From Micromonospora qiuiae (lineage in GTDB: Bacteria; Actinomycetota; Actinomycetes; Mycobacteriales; Micromonosporaceae): a stretch of 64,000 bases of DNA. Of this stretch, positions 55,817 to 64,000 are shown in pieces. Numbering within the stretch: position 1 is the first letter of the stretch; every line of letters starts with the position of its first letter. Location of the stretch: contig NZ_BOPC01000037.1 in NCBI RefSeq assembly GCF_016863555.1, positions 47,621 to 111,620 of the forward strand. The letters are read 5' to 3'. Both the position numbers and the translations under genes were made by a program. The notes below the pieces were generated by a model. That model had not been told where the DNA came from and searched no databases. It saw only the letters and a list, made by a program, of their open reading frames with translations.

Positions 55817-56459
55817 CGTCGTGCCACCCCCTCGCCTCTGCTCCCGGACGCCGCCGTCTCCGGCCGTCCGGATGGCTCGTGCCGAGCGGGCGCCACCTCA
55901 TCACCCGCCCGGACGTCCCACCGGTCGTTCTCCACAAGTTATCCACAGCCTGTGTACCGACCGATTGTGGCCGTCCGCCGGGCGCGGGTCGGACCTGCCC
56001 CCTGCCATGGTCGGGCGCTGAAGCGGGTTCACCGTGCCGAACGATTGACTACCATGTCCGGTCTTGCCTGCCCCGGCGACAATTCCGGACCTGGAGACGC
56101 TGACCGCAATCGGGCACGGTAACAGCGATGTCGCCGCATCATCAACCGGCGACGCACCCGCACCCTTGTCAACATGCGGGAAAATTCGCGCTCTACCGCA
56201 GGTTACCGGCGTGGCCGAGGTGGTTTGACGGTCATTGCACCCCGACCTAGGCTGGAGAGGCTGCTCTCACGCCCTCTGCTAGGGTGATGGGTGCTTGCTG
56301 TCCGCGGTCGTTTCTCCCGCTCGTCGAGGTGTCGTCGAGTGCCGGGGAGGTGTCGCACCGCCTGGGCAGCGCCGATCGGGGCCACCACAGCGGCGGCCTG
56401 GACCACCACGACCCCGGCGATCAATTCGTCCCGGGGCGTCCGACAACGGAGAGCCTGAC
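55817..56459. promoter_or_regulatory. dnaA-rpmH divergent control region
   Basis: 640 bp without genes. A perfect DnaA box TTATCCACA lies at 55939-55947, about 120 bp before the dnaA start, fitting autoregulation. The rightward rpmH promoter is well defined: TTGACG (56225-56230), 17-bp spacer, TAGGCT (56248-56253). A second TAGGGT at 56279 may be an additional -10. The long rpmH leader (about 200 nt) is typical of this locus. Confidence 0.65.
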
Positions 56460-56597
56460 GTGAGCAAGCGCACCTACCAGCCGAACAACCGCCGGCGCGC
56501 GAAGACCCACGGCTTCCGGCTGCGCATGCGCACCCGGGCCGGCCGCGCCATCATCTCGACCCGTCGCGCCAAGGGCCGCACCCGCCTGTCGGCCTGA
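56460..56597 (+). CDS. rpmH: 50S ribosomal protein L34
   Basis: 45 residues starting at GTG 56460 with GGAGAG upstream: MSKRTYQPNNRRRAKTHGFR, then LRMRTRAGRAIISTRRAKGR and TRLSA. Very basic, full length and typical of L34, with the KTHGFRxRM motif. It is expressed from the promoter at 56225 and begins the rpmH-rnpA-yidD-yidC-jag-rsmG operon. Confidence 0.98.
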   Translation: MSKRTYQPNNRRRAKTHGFRLRMRTRAGRAIISTRRAKGRTRLSA

Positions 56598-56631
56598 GGC
56601 CGATCGGGTCTGCTCCGGGGGATGTGGCGTC

Positions 56632-57042
56632 GTGCTGGCAGCCGCGCAGCGACTGCGGCGCAGTAGCGACTTCGCCGCAGCGGTTCGCGGTGGTCGTCGG
56701 GCCGGCCGGGGCACCCTGGTCGTCCACCTGATCCTGCCGAGCACAGCCGGACCCACCGACACAGCGCCGAAGCCGGTGCGGGGTGGCACGGAGGCGGACT
56801 CCGCGCCGGTACCCCGCGCCGGCTTCGTGGTTTCCAAGGCCGTCGGGCCCGCGGTGGTCCGGAACAAGGTCCGCCGTCGGCTACGGCATCTGGTCCGGGA
56901 CCGGCTCGACGCCCTGCCGGCCGGAAGCACCCTCGTCGTACGCGCTCTGCCGCCAGCGGCGGAGGCCACGTATCAGCGGCTCGGCGCCGATCTGGACGCC
57001 GCGCTCACCGCTGCCCGGGCCGCCCGAGGACGGCGACGGTGA
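56632..57042 (+). CDS. rnpA: Ribonuclease P protein component
   Basis: 136 residues from GTG 56632. Start LAAAQRLRRSSDFAAAVRGG, the conserved FVVSKAVGPAVVRNKVRRRL RNA-binding motif (about 63-82) and LVVRALPPAAEATYQRL near the end. An insertion rich in Pro, Thr and Asp (about 33-60) lengthens the usual loop. It binds the catalytic RNase P RNA to mature tRNA 5' ends. Its stop overlaps the yidD start by four bases. Confidence 0.93.
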   Translation: MLAAAQRLRRSSDFAAAVRGGRRAGRGTLVVHLILPSTAGPTDTAPKPVRGGTEADSAPVPRAGFVVSKAVGPAVVRNKVRRRLRHLVRDRLDALPAGSTLVVRALPPAAEATYQRLGADLDAALTAARAARGRRR

Positions 57043-57326
57043 GCGGCGAGCCGATGTCGCCCCGACCGGCTACCGCCGGTGCCCGGGTGCTGGCCCTGCC
57101 CATCATCGCGTACCGTCGGTGGATAAGTCCGGCTCTGCCGGCCCGCTGTCGGTTCCACCCGTCGTGCAGCGCGTACGCCCTCGAATCGATGGCGCGGCAC
57201 GGTGCGCTCCGGGGGGCCGTGCTGACGGTCCGGCGGCTGTCGCGCTGCCACCCATTTAATCCTGGTGGATACGACCCGGTGCCGGAGCCGGGCGGCCGCC
57301 GAGCTGCCGACGTGACTGGAGCCTGA
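57039..57326 (+). CDS. yidD: Membrane protein insertion efficiency factor YidD
   Basis: 95 residues: VLALPIIAYRRWISPALPAR, CRFHPSCSAYALESMARHG and LSRCHPFNPGGYDPVP, with the three conserved cysteines of the family. It is a small amphipathic, membrane-associated protein that aids YidC-dependent insertion. The four-base overlap with rnpA and three-base gap to yidC show tight coupling. Confidence 0.95.
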   Translation: MSGEPMSPRPATAGARVLALPIIAYRRWISPALPARCRFHPSCSAYALESMARHGALRGAVLTVRRLSRCHPFNPGGYDPVPEPGGRRAADVTGA

Positions 57327-57329
57327 GAA

Positions 57330-58316
57330 TTGAGTCTCGACTGGATCTACTACGCGATTTCGTGGATCCTGCTGGCCTGGCATTCGGTCTGGGACACCAT
57401 CGGGGTTCCGGCCACCGCGGCCCTCGGCACCAACTGGTCCTGGATCCTGGCGATCTTCTTCCTGGTGGTCACCGTCCGGGTGATCCTGTTCCCGGTCTTC
57501 GTCAAGCAGATCAAGTCGCAGCGGGCGATGCAGGCGCTCCAGCCTCAGGTGAAGGCGCTGCAGGAGAAGCACAAGGGTGACCGGGAGACGCTCCAGAAGG
57601 AGATGATGGAGCTCTACCGGAAGGAAAAGGCCAACCCGCTCATGGGCTGCCTTCCGATGTTCCTCCAGATCCCGGTCTTCCTCGGCCTCTTCCACGTGCT
57701 CCGCCGCCTCAACCCGGACCGCGGCGAGGGCGCCAAGACGCTGTACGGCTGGACGGTGGACCAGTTCGACAGCGCCTCGGCGGCCACGCTGTTCACCGCG
57801 CCGATCGCCGGCAAGTTCGGATCCACGGCAGAGGAACTGGCTCGGCTCGGCGCCAACGGCACCACCGTCAAGATCATGGCTGGTGTCCTGGTGCTGGTGA
57901 TGATGGGCACCACGTACCTCACCAGCCGTCAGATGATCCTCAAGACCGGCTGGGCGGAGGACCCGCAGCAGCGGATGATCCAGCGCCTGATGCTCTACGG
58001 CATCCCGCTGTCGCTGCTGATCTCCGGCGCCATCTTCCCGATCGGCGTGATCATCTACTGGGTCACCAACAACCTCTTCACCCTCGGCCAGCAGCAGTGG
58101 GTGCTGCGCAAGTTCCCGCCGCCCGTGACGGCGACCAGCAAGCCGGGCACCTCCGGACGGAACGGGACGCAGCTGGCGAAGACCGGTGGCCTGTTCGGCC
58201 GGAGCAAGCCCGCCGCGGCACCGCAGAAGCCGGCTGCGCCGAAGGTTGCCGCGCCCAAGCCGGGTGCCAAGCCGGTGAACCCGAAGAAGGGCCGCCCAGC
58301 CAAGCGGAAGGGCTGA
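57330..58316 (+). CDS. yidC: Membrane protein insertase YidC (Oxa1 family)
   Basis: 328 residues from TTG 57330. The Oxa1 core has helices around WILAIFFLVVTVRVILFPVF (about 34-53), VKQIKSQRAMQALQPQVKAL, NPLMGCLPMFLQIPVFLGLF (about 101), VLVLVMMGTTYLTSRQM and LYGIPLSLLISGAIFPIGVI. The C-terminal Lys/Pro/Ala-rich tail (about 265-328) can contact ribosomes. No large periplasmic P1 domain is present, as in other Gram-positives. It inserts and folds membrane proteins. Confidence 0.96.
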   Translation: MSLDWIYYAISWILLAWHSVWDTIGVPATAALGTNWSWILAIFFLVVTVRVILFPVFVKQIKSQRAMQALQPQVKALQEKHKGDRETLQKEMMELYRKEKANPLMGCLPMFLQIPVFLGLFHVLRRLNPDRGEGAKTLYGWTVDQFDSASAATLFTAPIAGKFGSTAEELARLGANGTTVKIMAGVLVLVMMGTTYLTSRQMILKTGWAEDPQQRMIQRLMLYGIPLSLLISGAIFPIGVIIYWVTNNLFTLGQQQWVLRKFPPPVTATSKPGTSGRNGTQLAKTGGLFGRSKPAAAPQKPAAPKVAAPKPGAKPVNPKKGRPAKRKG

Positions 58317-58325
58317 ATATCGTTC

Positions 58326-58353
58326 GGGCCGCCGCCGGAGACGGCGGCGGCCC
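58326..58353 (+). terminator. Hairpin after yidC
   Basis: 12-bp perfect stem GGGCCGCCGCCG / CGGCGGCGGCCC with a GAGA tetraloop, 9 bp after the yidC stop. There is no T run, so it may attenuate rather than stop transcription into jag. Confidence 0.6.
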
Positions 58354-58533
58354 GTTGCGTGAGGGTGCCGTCGCCGGAAGGCCGGCGCCGCAAGCGCGAA
58401 CCGCCGCGCGTGCCGCGGCGTACGGGCGAGACTGCCTCTACAGATGACGTGCCCGTGGCACCGGCGACCTCCCGCCGGCCGCGGGAAACCAGCGGACCCT
58501 CAGGTCCGGCCGAGCGAGTACGGAGATGACACC

Positions 58534-59115
58534 GTGACCGACACCAGCATCCCCCGCGCCGACCAGCCCTTGGACGACGAGCCGACCGCGACGGCTCCGG
58601 TCGACGAACCGGAGGAGATCGACGCGGAGCCAGCGCCGAGCAAGGCCGCCGGGGACAGCGATCTGTTCCGGCAGAGCGAGATCGCCGCCGACTACGTCGA
58701 AGGGCTGCTCGACATCCTCGACTACGACGGTGATATCGACGAGCTGGTGTCCGGCGGCCGGCCGGTGGTGGAAGTGGTCGGTGGCCGCCTGCAGAACCTG
58801 GTCGGTCAGCGGGGCGCCACCCTGGAGGCGCTTCAGGAACTTGCCCGCCTCGCCGTCTTCCGGCAGACCGGTTCGCCGAGCCGGCTGCTGCTCGACATCG
58901 GGGGCTATCGGGCCAACCGCCGCAAGGAACTCGCGGCCGTCGCCCGTAACGCTGTCGAGAAGGTCAAGGAGCACGGCGAGCCGGTGCGACTGGAGCCGAT
59001 GTCGGCGTTCGAGCGCAAGTGTGTGCACGACGTGGTCAACGCGATCGACGGTGTGGAGAGCGAGTCCGAGGGTGTCGAGCCCAACCGGCGCATCATCGTC
59101 AGCCCGACGGAGTGA
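58534..59115 (+). CDS. jag: Jag/KhpB-like RNA-binding protein (KH and R3H domains)
   Basis: 193 residues from GTG 58534 (GGAGATG upstream); the longer frame from 58444 is unlikely. After an acidic N-terminal stretch come the KH domain (LVSGGRPVVEVVGGRLQNLV, GQRGATLEALQELARL, about 67-110) and the R3H domain (RRKELAAVARNAVEKVKEHG, MSAFERKCVHDVVNAID, NRRIIVSP, about 128-190). It binds RNA and, by analogy with KhpB, may link to cell wall growth. It is followed after four bases by rsmG. Confidence 0.93.
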   Translation: MTDTSIPRADQPLDDEPTATAPVDEPEEIDAEPAPSKAAGDSDLFRQSEIAADYVEGLLDILDYDGDIDELVSGGRPVVEVVGGRLQNLVGQRGATLEALQELARLAVFRQTGSPSRLLLDIGGYRANRRKELAAVARNAVEKVKEHGEPVRLEPMSAFERKCVHDVVNAIDGVESESEGVEPNRRIIVSPTE

Positions 59116-59119
59116 ACGG

Positions 59120-59944
59120 GTGGCGCGGGACGACATCATGGGCGGTCCCCCGTCCGGCCCGGGTGGTACGCCGCCCGGGCCGCCGGCTGTCCAGCCCGAG
59201 CCGCCCCGGGCGGTCCGGTCGCCCGACCCGGGCGTGGCGGTGCTGCCGCCCGAGTTGGCCGCGGCGGCCCGGCGACTGATCGGCGACCGGCTTGACCTCG
59301 CTGCCGCGTACGCCGAACTGCTGGTCACCGACGGCGTGCTGCGTGGCCTGATCGGCCCGCGCGAGGCTCCTCGGATCTGGGATCGTCATCTGCTGAACTG
59401 CGCGGCGGTCGCCGAACTCATTCCGGCCGGCGCGACCGTGCTCGATGTGGGATCAGGGGCGGGGCTGCCGGGGCTCGTGCTCGCCATCGCCCGACCTGAC
59501 CTCACGGTGACGCTGATCGAACCGCTGGCCCGTCGTACCGCGTTCCTCCAGGAGGTGGTGGACGCGCTGGCGCTCCACGAGTCGGTCCGGGTGTTGCGGG
59601 GCCGGGCCGAGGAACTGGCAGCGCAGGCGGACCCGGTGCAGGGCGATGTGGTGACGGCCCGAGCGGTGGCGCCCCTGGATCGGCTTGCCGCCTGGTGCCT
59701 GCCACTGGCCGTGCCGGGTGGGCGTCTGCTCGCCCTGAAGGGCGCCTCGGCGGCCGAGGAGATCGCCGACCACGCCGCAGCGGTGCACCGTCTGGGTGGT
59801 GGCGAGCCCGTGCTGCACCGGTGCGGTGAAGGCGTCGTGGAGCCGCCCACGACGGTGGCGGAGATCGTGCGGGAGCGGGTGCTCGGCCCGACGTCCAAGG
59901 TGGCGTCCCGGAATCGGCGAGCCGGTCGTTCCCGCCGGCGGTGA
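59120..59944 (+). CDS. rsmG: 16S rRNA (guanine527-N7)-methyltransferase RsmG (GidB)
   Basis: 274 residues from GTG 59120 (GGAG seven bases upstream; ATG 59138 is an alternative). After a Pro/Gly-rich leader unusual for the family, the GidB core appears: LVTDGVLRGLIGPREAPRIW, DRHLLNCAAVAELIP, SAM-binding VLDVGSGAGLPGLVLAIARP (about 108), VVTARAVAPLDRLAAWCLPL and LLALKGASAAEE. It methylates G527 of 16S rRNA; loss gives low-level streptomycin resistance in other species. Confidence 0.95.
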   Translation: MARDDIMGGPPSGPGGTPPGPPAVQPEPPRAVRSPDPGVAVLPPELAAAARRLIGDRLDLAAAYAELLVTDGVLRGLIGPREAPRIWDRHLLNCAAVAELIPAGATVLDVGSGAGLPGLVLAIARPDLTVTLIEPLARRTAFLQEVVDALALHESVRVLRGRAEELAAQADPVQGDVVTARAVAPLDRLAAWCLPLAVPGGRLLALKGASAAEEIADHAAAVHRLGGGEPVLHRCGEGVVEPPTTVAEIVRERVLGPTSKVASRNRRAGRSRRR

Positions 59945-60203
59945 CCGGGCCGGTCGTGGTGATTATCAGCTCCCCGGCCGGCAATTCGGACGTCTCACCC
60001 AGCTGCGGCCAGCGGGTTGCGAACCCGACGTGGACCTGTCGCGCCCATGCGCCGTAGGCTGACCGCGCGCCGATAGTGTGGAGCGGGCGGCGATGCCCTC
60101 CGGGGCCCGGCCGCTCCCGCCGGGCGGTACCTCTGCGGAGAGCGCGCGAGTGGCCCGGTTGACGGGGTGCGGACCGACCATCCGAAGCGGGTAGGGATGA
60201 CAG

Positions 60204-61484
60204 GTGCATGACGACGGCAGGTACGACGATCCACGGGTGAGCGGGGCAGCGGACGACCCTGTTTCACGTGAAACCGAATACCCGGGTTGGCGGTCCGCCG
60301 AGGCACCGCAGAGCTATCCGGAGTCCGGCCGGGAGGTGCCCACGTCGGGTGTCCCGTGGCCTTCGGCGCGAGATGCGTCCGATCCGACCGGCCGGCCGGT
60401 CAACGCCACTCCCGAGGCGCGGGTGATACCGATCCGGCGGAACACCTCGGCATCGGCGCGGTTCGAGCCGGCAACGGCCAACCCGCAAGTGCCCGGCGTG
60501 GTGCCCGATCCCCGATCGGCGGTTGACCCGCCCGTGGCATCGGCGGGGTACGTCCCGGCTGTCACTGACGCCGCGTACGTTTCACATGAAACTCCAACGC
60601 GCGAAGAGGATGATCCACCGTTGGCTATGGAGGCGATGCGCGCCGTGCAGATCCTGAACCCCAGTGGCGAGGTGAGCATGCCTCGGCCGGAGCGGACCCG
60701 GGTCATGTGCGTCGCGAACCAGAAGGGCGGCGTGGGCAAGACCACGACCACGGTCAACCTGGCGGTGGCGCTCGCCCTGCACGGCAACCGGGTGCTGGTC
60801 GTCGACCTGGACCCGCAGGGCAACGCCTCCACCGGACTGAACGTCCCGCATCACACCGGTGTGCCGGACGTCTACGAATGCTTGATCAATAGCGTGCCGC
60901 TGGAGGAAGTGACCCAGGCGGTCGAGGGCATCCCCAACCTCTGGTGCGTACCGGCCACCATCGATCTGGCTGGCGCGGAGATCGAGTTGGTGTCGGTGGT
61001 GGCGCGCGAGTCGCGGCTGGCTCGGGCCATCGACGCGTACCCCGGGCACTTCGACTACGTCTTCATCGACTGCCCACCGTCGCTCGGCCTGTTGACGGTG
61101 AACGCCTTGGTGGCCGCTCAGGAAGTGCTCATCCCCATCCAGTGCGAGTACTACGCGCTCGAAGGACTGAACCAGCTGATCAACAACATCAATCTGGTCC
61201 GTCAGCACCTCAACCCCCGGCTTGCGGTGTCCACGATCCTGCTCACCATGTACGACCGGCGCACCCGGCTCGCCGACGCGGTCGAGCAGGACGTTCGGAA
61301 CCACTTCGGAGACAAGGTGCTCCAGGCGGTGATTCCGCGTAACGTCCGGGTCTCGGAAGCACCCAGTTACGGCCAATCGGTGATGACCTACGATCCCGGT
61401 TCGCGGGGGGCTACGAGCTACTTCGAAGCCGCCCAGGAGATTGCCGAGCGAGGGGTCAAGGAACCGGTGAGCCGTAATGCGTAG
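60204..61484 (+). CDS. parA: Chromosome partitioning ATPase ParA (Soj)
   Basis: 426 residues from GTG 60204 (AGGGA upstream). Residues 1-160 are a disordered Pro/Ser/Arg-rich extension that contains two parS sites in its DNA. The ATPase core starts at VMCVANQKGGVGKTTTTVNL (deviant Walker A, Lys179), then VLVVDLDPQGNASTGLNV, FDYVFIDCPPSLGLLTVNAL and VLQAVIPRNVRVSEAPSYGQ. It forms ATP-dependent gradients on DNA that move ParB-parS complexes. It ends 27 bp before parB. Confidence 0.95.
   Translation: MHDDGRYDDPRVSGAADDPVSRETEYPGWRSAEAPQSYPESGREVPTSGVPWPSARDASDPTGRPVNATPEARVIPIRRNTSASARFEPATANPQVPGVVPDPRSAVDPPVASAGYVPAVTDAAYVSHETPTREEDDPPLAMEAMRAVQILNPSGEVSMPRPERTRVMCVANQKGGVGKTTTTVNLAVALALHGNRVLVVDLDPQGNASTGLNVPHHTGVPDVYECLINSVPLEEVTQAVEGIPNLWCVPATIDLAGAEIELVSVVARESRLARAIDAYPGHFDYVFIDCPPSLGLLTVNALVAAQEVLIPIQCEYYALEGLNQLINNINLVRQHLNPRLAVSTILLTMYDRRTRLADAVEQDVRNHFGDKVLQAVIPRNVRVSEAPSYGQSVMTYDPGSRGATSYFEAAQEIAERGVKEPVSRNA
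60261..60274. promoter_or_regulatory. parS site 1
   Basis: Perfect 14-bp parS palindrome GTTTCACGTGAAAC inside the 5' part of parA, read in frame as V-S-R-E-T. Confidence 0.93.
60579..60592. promoter_or_regulatory. parS-like site 2
   Basis: GTTTCACATGAAAC, one base from the parS consensus, inside parA and read as V-S-H-E-T in frame. Confidence 0.8.
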
Positions 61485-61511
61485 TGCGGACGAGGCGCTG
61501 GGAGGCGTGGT

Positions 61512-62525
61512 ATGAAGAACCGTCCTCGGGGTGGTCTGGGGCGGGGCCTTGGGGCGCTCATCCCGACCGGGCCGGCCCCCGATGCCGGCGCTGGCGTCGG
61601 TGTCGTAGCGGCTGGAACGATCGACACGGCCGACGCCGGCCGGCCGGCCGTGCCGCCGCCGGCGGCACCAACGAGCGAGCCGGAGGATCCGATCCTCAGC
61701 CCGGTGCCCGGTGCTCGCTTCGCCGAGATCCCGGTCGACTCGATCGTGCCCAACCCCAAACAGCCGCGGCAGGTCTTCGACGAGGAGGCGCTGGAGGAAC
61801 TGAAGACCTCCATCCAGGAGGTCGGCTTCCTCCAGCCGATCGTGGTGCGGCAGCTCGACGGCGAGAAGTTCGAACTCGTCATGGGCGAGCGCAGGTGGCG
61901 GGCGGCGCAGGCGGTCGGCCGGGAAAGTATCCCGGCAATCGTCCGCGACACCCGCGACGACGCGATGCTGCGGGACGCGCTCCTGGAGAACATCCACCGA
62001 GCGAACCTGAACCCGTTGGAAGAGGCCGCCGCCTATCAGCAGCTGCTGGAGGAGTTCGGCGCCACCCACGAAGAACTGGCCCGCCGGATCGGGCGTAGCC
62101 GACCGCAGATCTCGAACACCATCAGGCTGCTGAACCTGCCGGCCCAGGTGCAGCGGCGGGTGGCCGCCGGGGTGCTGTCCGCGGGACACGCTCGGGCGCT
62201 GCTCAGCCTGGAGAATCCGGATACCCAGGAGCAGCTCGCGTTGCGAATCGTCGCCGAGGGCCTGTCGGTCCGCGCGACCGAGGAGATCGTCGCGCTGACC
62301 CTCAGCGAGGGGCCGGGAAAGAAGGAGTCGACCAAGCGTCGACCGAAGCCGCACGCACCCGCCTTGAACGACCTCGCTGATCGGCTCTCCGACCGCTTCG
62401 ACACCCGGGTGAAGGTCGATATCGGACGCAACAAGGGGAAGATCACGATCGAGTTCGCCACGGTCGACGACCTGGAACGGATTGTCGGCCTGATCGGCGT
62501 CGAACGGGCAGAGTCCGAGTTGTAA
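61512..62525 (+). CDS. parB: Chromosome partitioning protein ParB (Spo0J)
   Basis: 337 residues from ATG 61512 (GGGAGG upstream). N-terminal KNRPRGGLGRGLGALIPTG, CTP-binding ParB core: EIPVDSIVPNPKQPRQVFDE (about 76), FLQPIVVRQLDGEKFELVMG, GERRWRAAQAVGRESIPAIV (about 122), ENIHRANLNPLEEAAAYQQL (about 160), HTH LARRIGRSRPQISNTIRLLN (about 188). The C-terminal dimer domain ends RNKGKITIEFATVDDLERIV. It binds parS, spreads as a CTP clamp and recruits SMC. Confidence 0.96.
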   Translation: MKNRPRGGLGRGLGALIPTGPAPDAGAGVGVVAAGTIDTADAGRPAVPPPAAPTSEPEDPILSPVPGARFAEIPVDSIVPNPKQPRQVFDEEALEELKTSIQEVGFLQPIVVRQLDGEKFELVMGERRWRAAQAVGRESIPAIVRDTRDDAMLRDALLENIHRANLNPLEEAAAYQQLLEEFGATHEELARRIGRSRPQISNTIRLLNLPAQVQRRVAAGVLSAGHARALLSLENPDTQEQLALRIVAEGLSVRATEEIVALTLSEGPGKKESTKRRPKPHAPALNDLADRLSDRFDTRVKVDIGRNKGKITIEFATVDDLERIVGLIGVERAESEL

Positions 62526-62833
62526 GAGAGGCTGCCAATAGAACTGGCGCGGCGTTGCGAGGCGCCCTGGCACGTCGGGACTGGCCGGGTTGGAACGGGC
62601 TGGCGCGCCGGGAGTGGCGGGGCGGCGACGGGCCTTGGTACGTGGGTCGGAGGACTTGTCGTCGGCCATGCATGCACTCTGCCCTCCCCGCCAGCCAGCC
62701 TCGGCCAGGAGGCCGCCTCACCTCCACCGCCCTGTCGCCGGTGCGCCTGCAAGCAGGGGCAAGCCCTGCTCCGACTGGGACAGGGCCCGGCGGCGGTAGC
62801 GCAACCGGCGATCGACGGCACTGGAGCGGTCGG

Positions 62834-62872
62834 CGTGGGCTGGTTTCACGTGAAACCAGCCCACGGTTTTTT
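62834..62872 (+). terminator. parS site 3 embedded in the parAB terminator
   Basis: A perfect 32-bp palindrome (62834-62865) with GTTTCACGTGAAAC at its centre (62843-62856), extended by GTGGGCTG arms and followed by six T residues (62867-62872). As RNA it forms a 16-bp hairpin plus U run; as DNA it is a consensus parS site. Confidence 0.88.
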
Positions 62873-63216
62873 GGGACGCCGGTCGGTGCCATAGCTGAAG
62901 CGGGCATGTTTCGCGACCAGTGCCCGCAGCCGCCCCTCTGAGTACGCCCTCGGGCCGCCCAGGATGCCCACTGGCCCGCCGAACGCCCCGCACCACCCCA
63001 CCTGAAGGGCCTGGCGGTGGGCGTGGCCCCTGCTGGCGGTAGCGGGCTTCTCGCCGCCCCGGCCACCGTTGGCTGCATGGCCGGGGGAACCTCTCCCACG
63101 CCAGCGATCCGAGGGCTCAGGTCCCTTCGGCGCTCCGTCGCCCCGGCCGCTGCCCGTCCTGCCCCTGCTGCTGTCCCGTCGGTTGCTGGGGTCCTGGCGG
63201 TTGCTGGCCTCCCTGT

Positions 63217-63288
63217 GGCGGTTGCCGGCCTCCTGGCGGTTGCCGGCCTCCTGGCGGTTGCCGGCCTCCTGGCGGTTGCCGGCCTCCT
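63217..63288. repeat. 18-bp tandem repeat, four perfect copies
   Basis: Unit GGCGGTTGCCGGCCTCCT repeated four times without change, with decayed copies on both sides (about 63180-63330). The length is a multiple of three and the minus strand reads as G-N-R-Q-E-A repeats. Confidence 0.9.
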
Positions 63289-64000
63289 GGCGGTTGTTGC
63301 CGTCCCGTCGGTTGTTGCCGTCCCGTTGGTTGCTAGCGTCCTGCCGTCGCTGGCGTTCGGTGGGCTTGCCTCCGTCGTGCCAATGGACTGGCGGGGGTGC
63401 AACGGGCCCTGCGCGTCGGGACTGGTGGGGCTACGGGCCCTGGCACGTCGGCCGGCGTTGTTGTCGTTGGCGTTGCAGCACCGCCGACATGCCCCCTCCT
63501 GCCGAACCCCGTCCCCGCAGGGCGTCGTCCCTTGCCAGTCTTGACCAGGAGTCGCCTCGCCTCGCCACCGCTCGGTTTCCGATCCCTATGCCAAGCCAGG
63601 CGGCGGGCATACCTGGCCGACCGCGCCGCCGAGTGGTTCCGGTCGAGGTGCCAGGAGACGAAGCCGGAGACGGGCTCGCTGACGGTTCGTTCGTCGAGGT
63701 GCCCCCTGCGTCCGGCCTCGCCTTCGAGCCCGCGGCATCTCCCGGTAAGCCCTGAAGGACCGACCTGATCTCCCCGTCCTGAGTAACACTCGCCGAGGCC
63801 CGGTCCAACTCTTGCCTACCCCTCTACGGTCCCGAATGATCCACTCACCTCCGTGAACGTGCTGCCTCATCGAGCGGATCTGACACCGCACCCTCACGGA
63901 AGTTGAGTCGATCGGCCCGATCTGGAGAGAGAGGCCCTGTCTCGCAGTAGCGCCCGGTGAGAGCGTCGAGTGACAACGGATCGCGCCCGTCCGGGGTCTT

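Larger units (their letters stand above)
62526..64000. other. Gene-poor region after parB, unresolved
   Basis: No frame here has a convincing start, length and codon bias. The best signal is on the minus strand: codons open from 63430 to a TGA at 62846-62848 (about 194 codons), with an 18-bp repeat reading as GNRQEA units and a C-terminus near EGRLRALVAKHARFSYGTDR. It has no usable start codon early on, and a TAG at 63431 separates it from another open stretch (63434-63808). It could be a decayed gene. The strong palindrome at 62834 and the tandem repeat at 63217 are listed separately. Confidence 0.4.

Noticed and set aside
60582..62669. Minus-strand open frame of 695 codons opposite parA and parB
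   Set aside because: It is antisense to two certain genes and has no recognisable motif.
63180..63330. Possible CRISPR array
   Set aside because: The 18-bp units are directly adjacent with no spacers; this is a simple tandem repeat.
62443..63402. Minus-strand frame of 319 codons after parB
   Set aside because: It overlaps parB antisense, reads the 18-bp repeat as ARRPAT units with poor third-position bias and has no family features.

Overview
The window is very GC-rich and gene-dense, with GTG/TTG starts and Shine-Dalgarno sites close to GGAGG. The gene set (ParA/ParB with parS, a DUF3566 protein behind gyrA, DLW-39, Scr1/DUF397 pairs, SigE-family sigma factors, DciA) points to an actinobacterium, most likely Micromonosporaceae (Micromonospora-like). 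This is inferred from protein and repeat character, not from a database search.

The right third (about 41-62.5 kb) is the chromosome origin neighbourhood. Reading right to left on the minus strand are dnaA, oriC, dnaN, a 6-phosphogluconate dehydrogenase, recF, dciA, gyrB, gyrA and a DUF3566 membrane protein, then tRNA-Ile, the 42-residue DLW-39 gene and tRNA-Ala. Reading rightwards from the dnaA-rpmH gap are rpmH, rnpA, yidD, yidC, jag, rsmG, parA and parB. gyrA carries a full-length intein with an endonuclease domain directly after the catalytic tyrosine. DnaA boxes occur in oriC, in the dnaA leader and, unexpectedly, between gyrB and gyrA. Three parS sites lie in and around parAB.

The left part (0-30 kb) is a mosaic of accessory and housekeeping genes: an Scr1/DUF397 pair, two orphan PASTA membrane proteins, a GCS2-type glutamate-cysteine ligase, a yceI/marR divergent pair, a large XRE/NTPase regulator, a leucine-degradation operon (TetR, biotin carboxylase, HMG-CoA lyase, carboxyltransferase, acyl-CoA dehydrogenase), an FAD monooxygenase with a divergent TetR regulator and clear operators, a rhodanese, and two paralogous LPXTG surface proteins bracketing an SGNH hydrolase and a SUMF1-fold protein. 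HAD, CBS, SufE-like, DsbA-like and YbaK proteins follow.

The middle (30-41 kb) has a 1476-residue CtpI-like P-type ATPase with a degenerate N-terminal half, a threonylcarbamoyl-AMP synthase, a GNAT acetyltransferase and two tandem sigma factor/membrane-partner pairs. Decay is visible as a deleted MFS transporter, a truncated GNAT gene beside a degenerate tRNA-Ala copy, and a collapsed Scr1-DUF397 fusion. At least three intergenic repeat or hairpin families are dispersed between genes. The last 1.4 kb after parB has no gene I can call with confidence.
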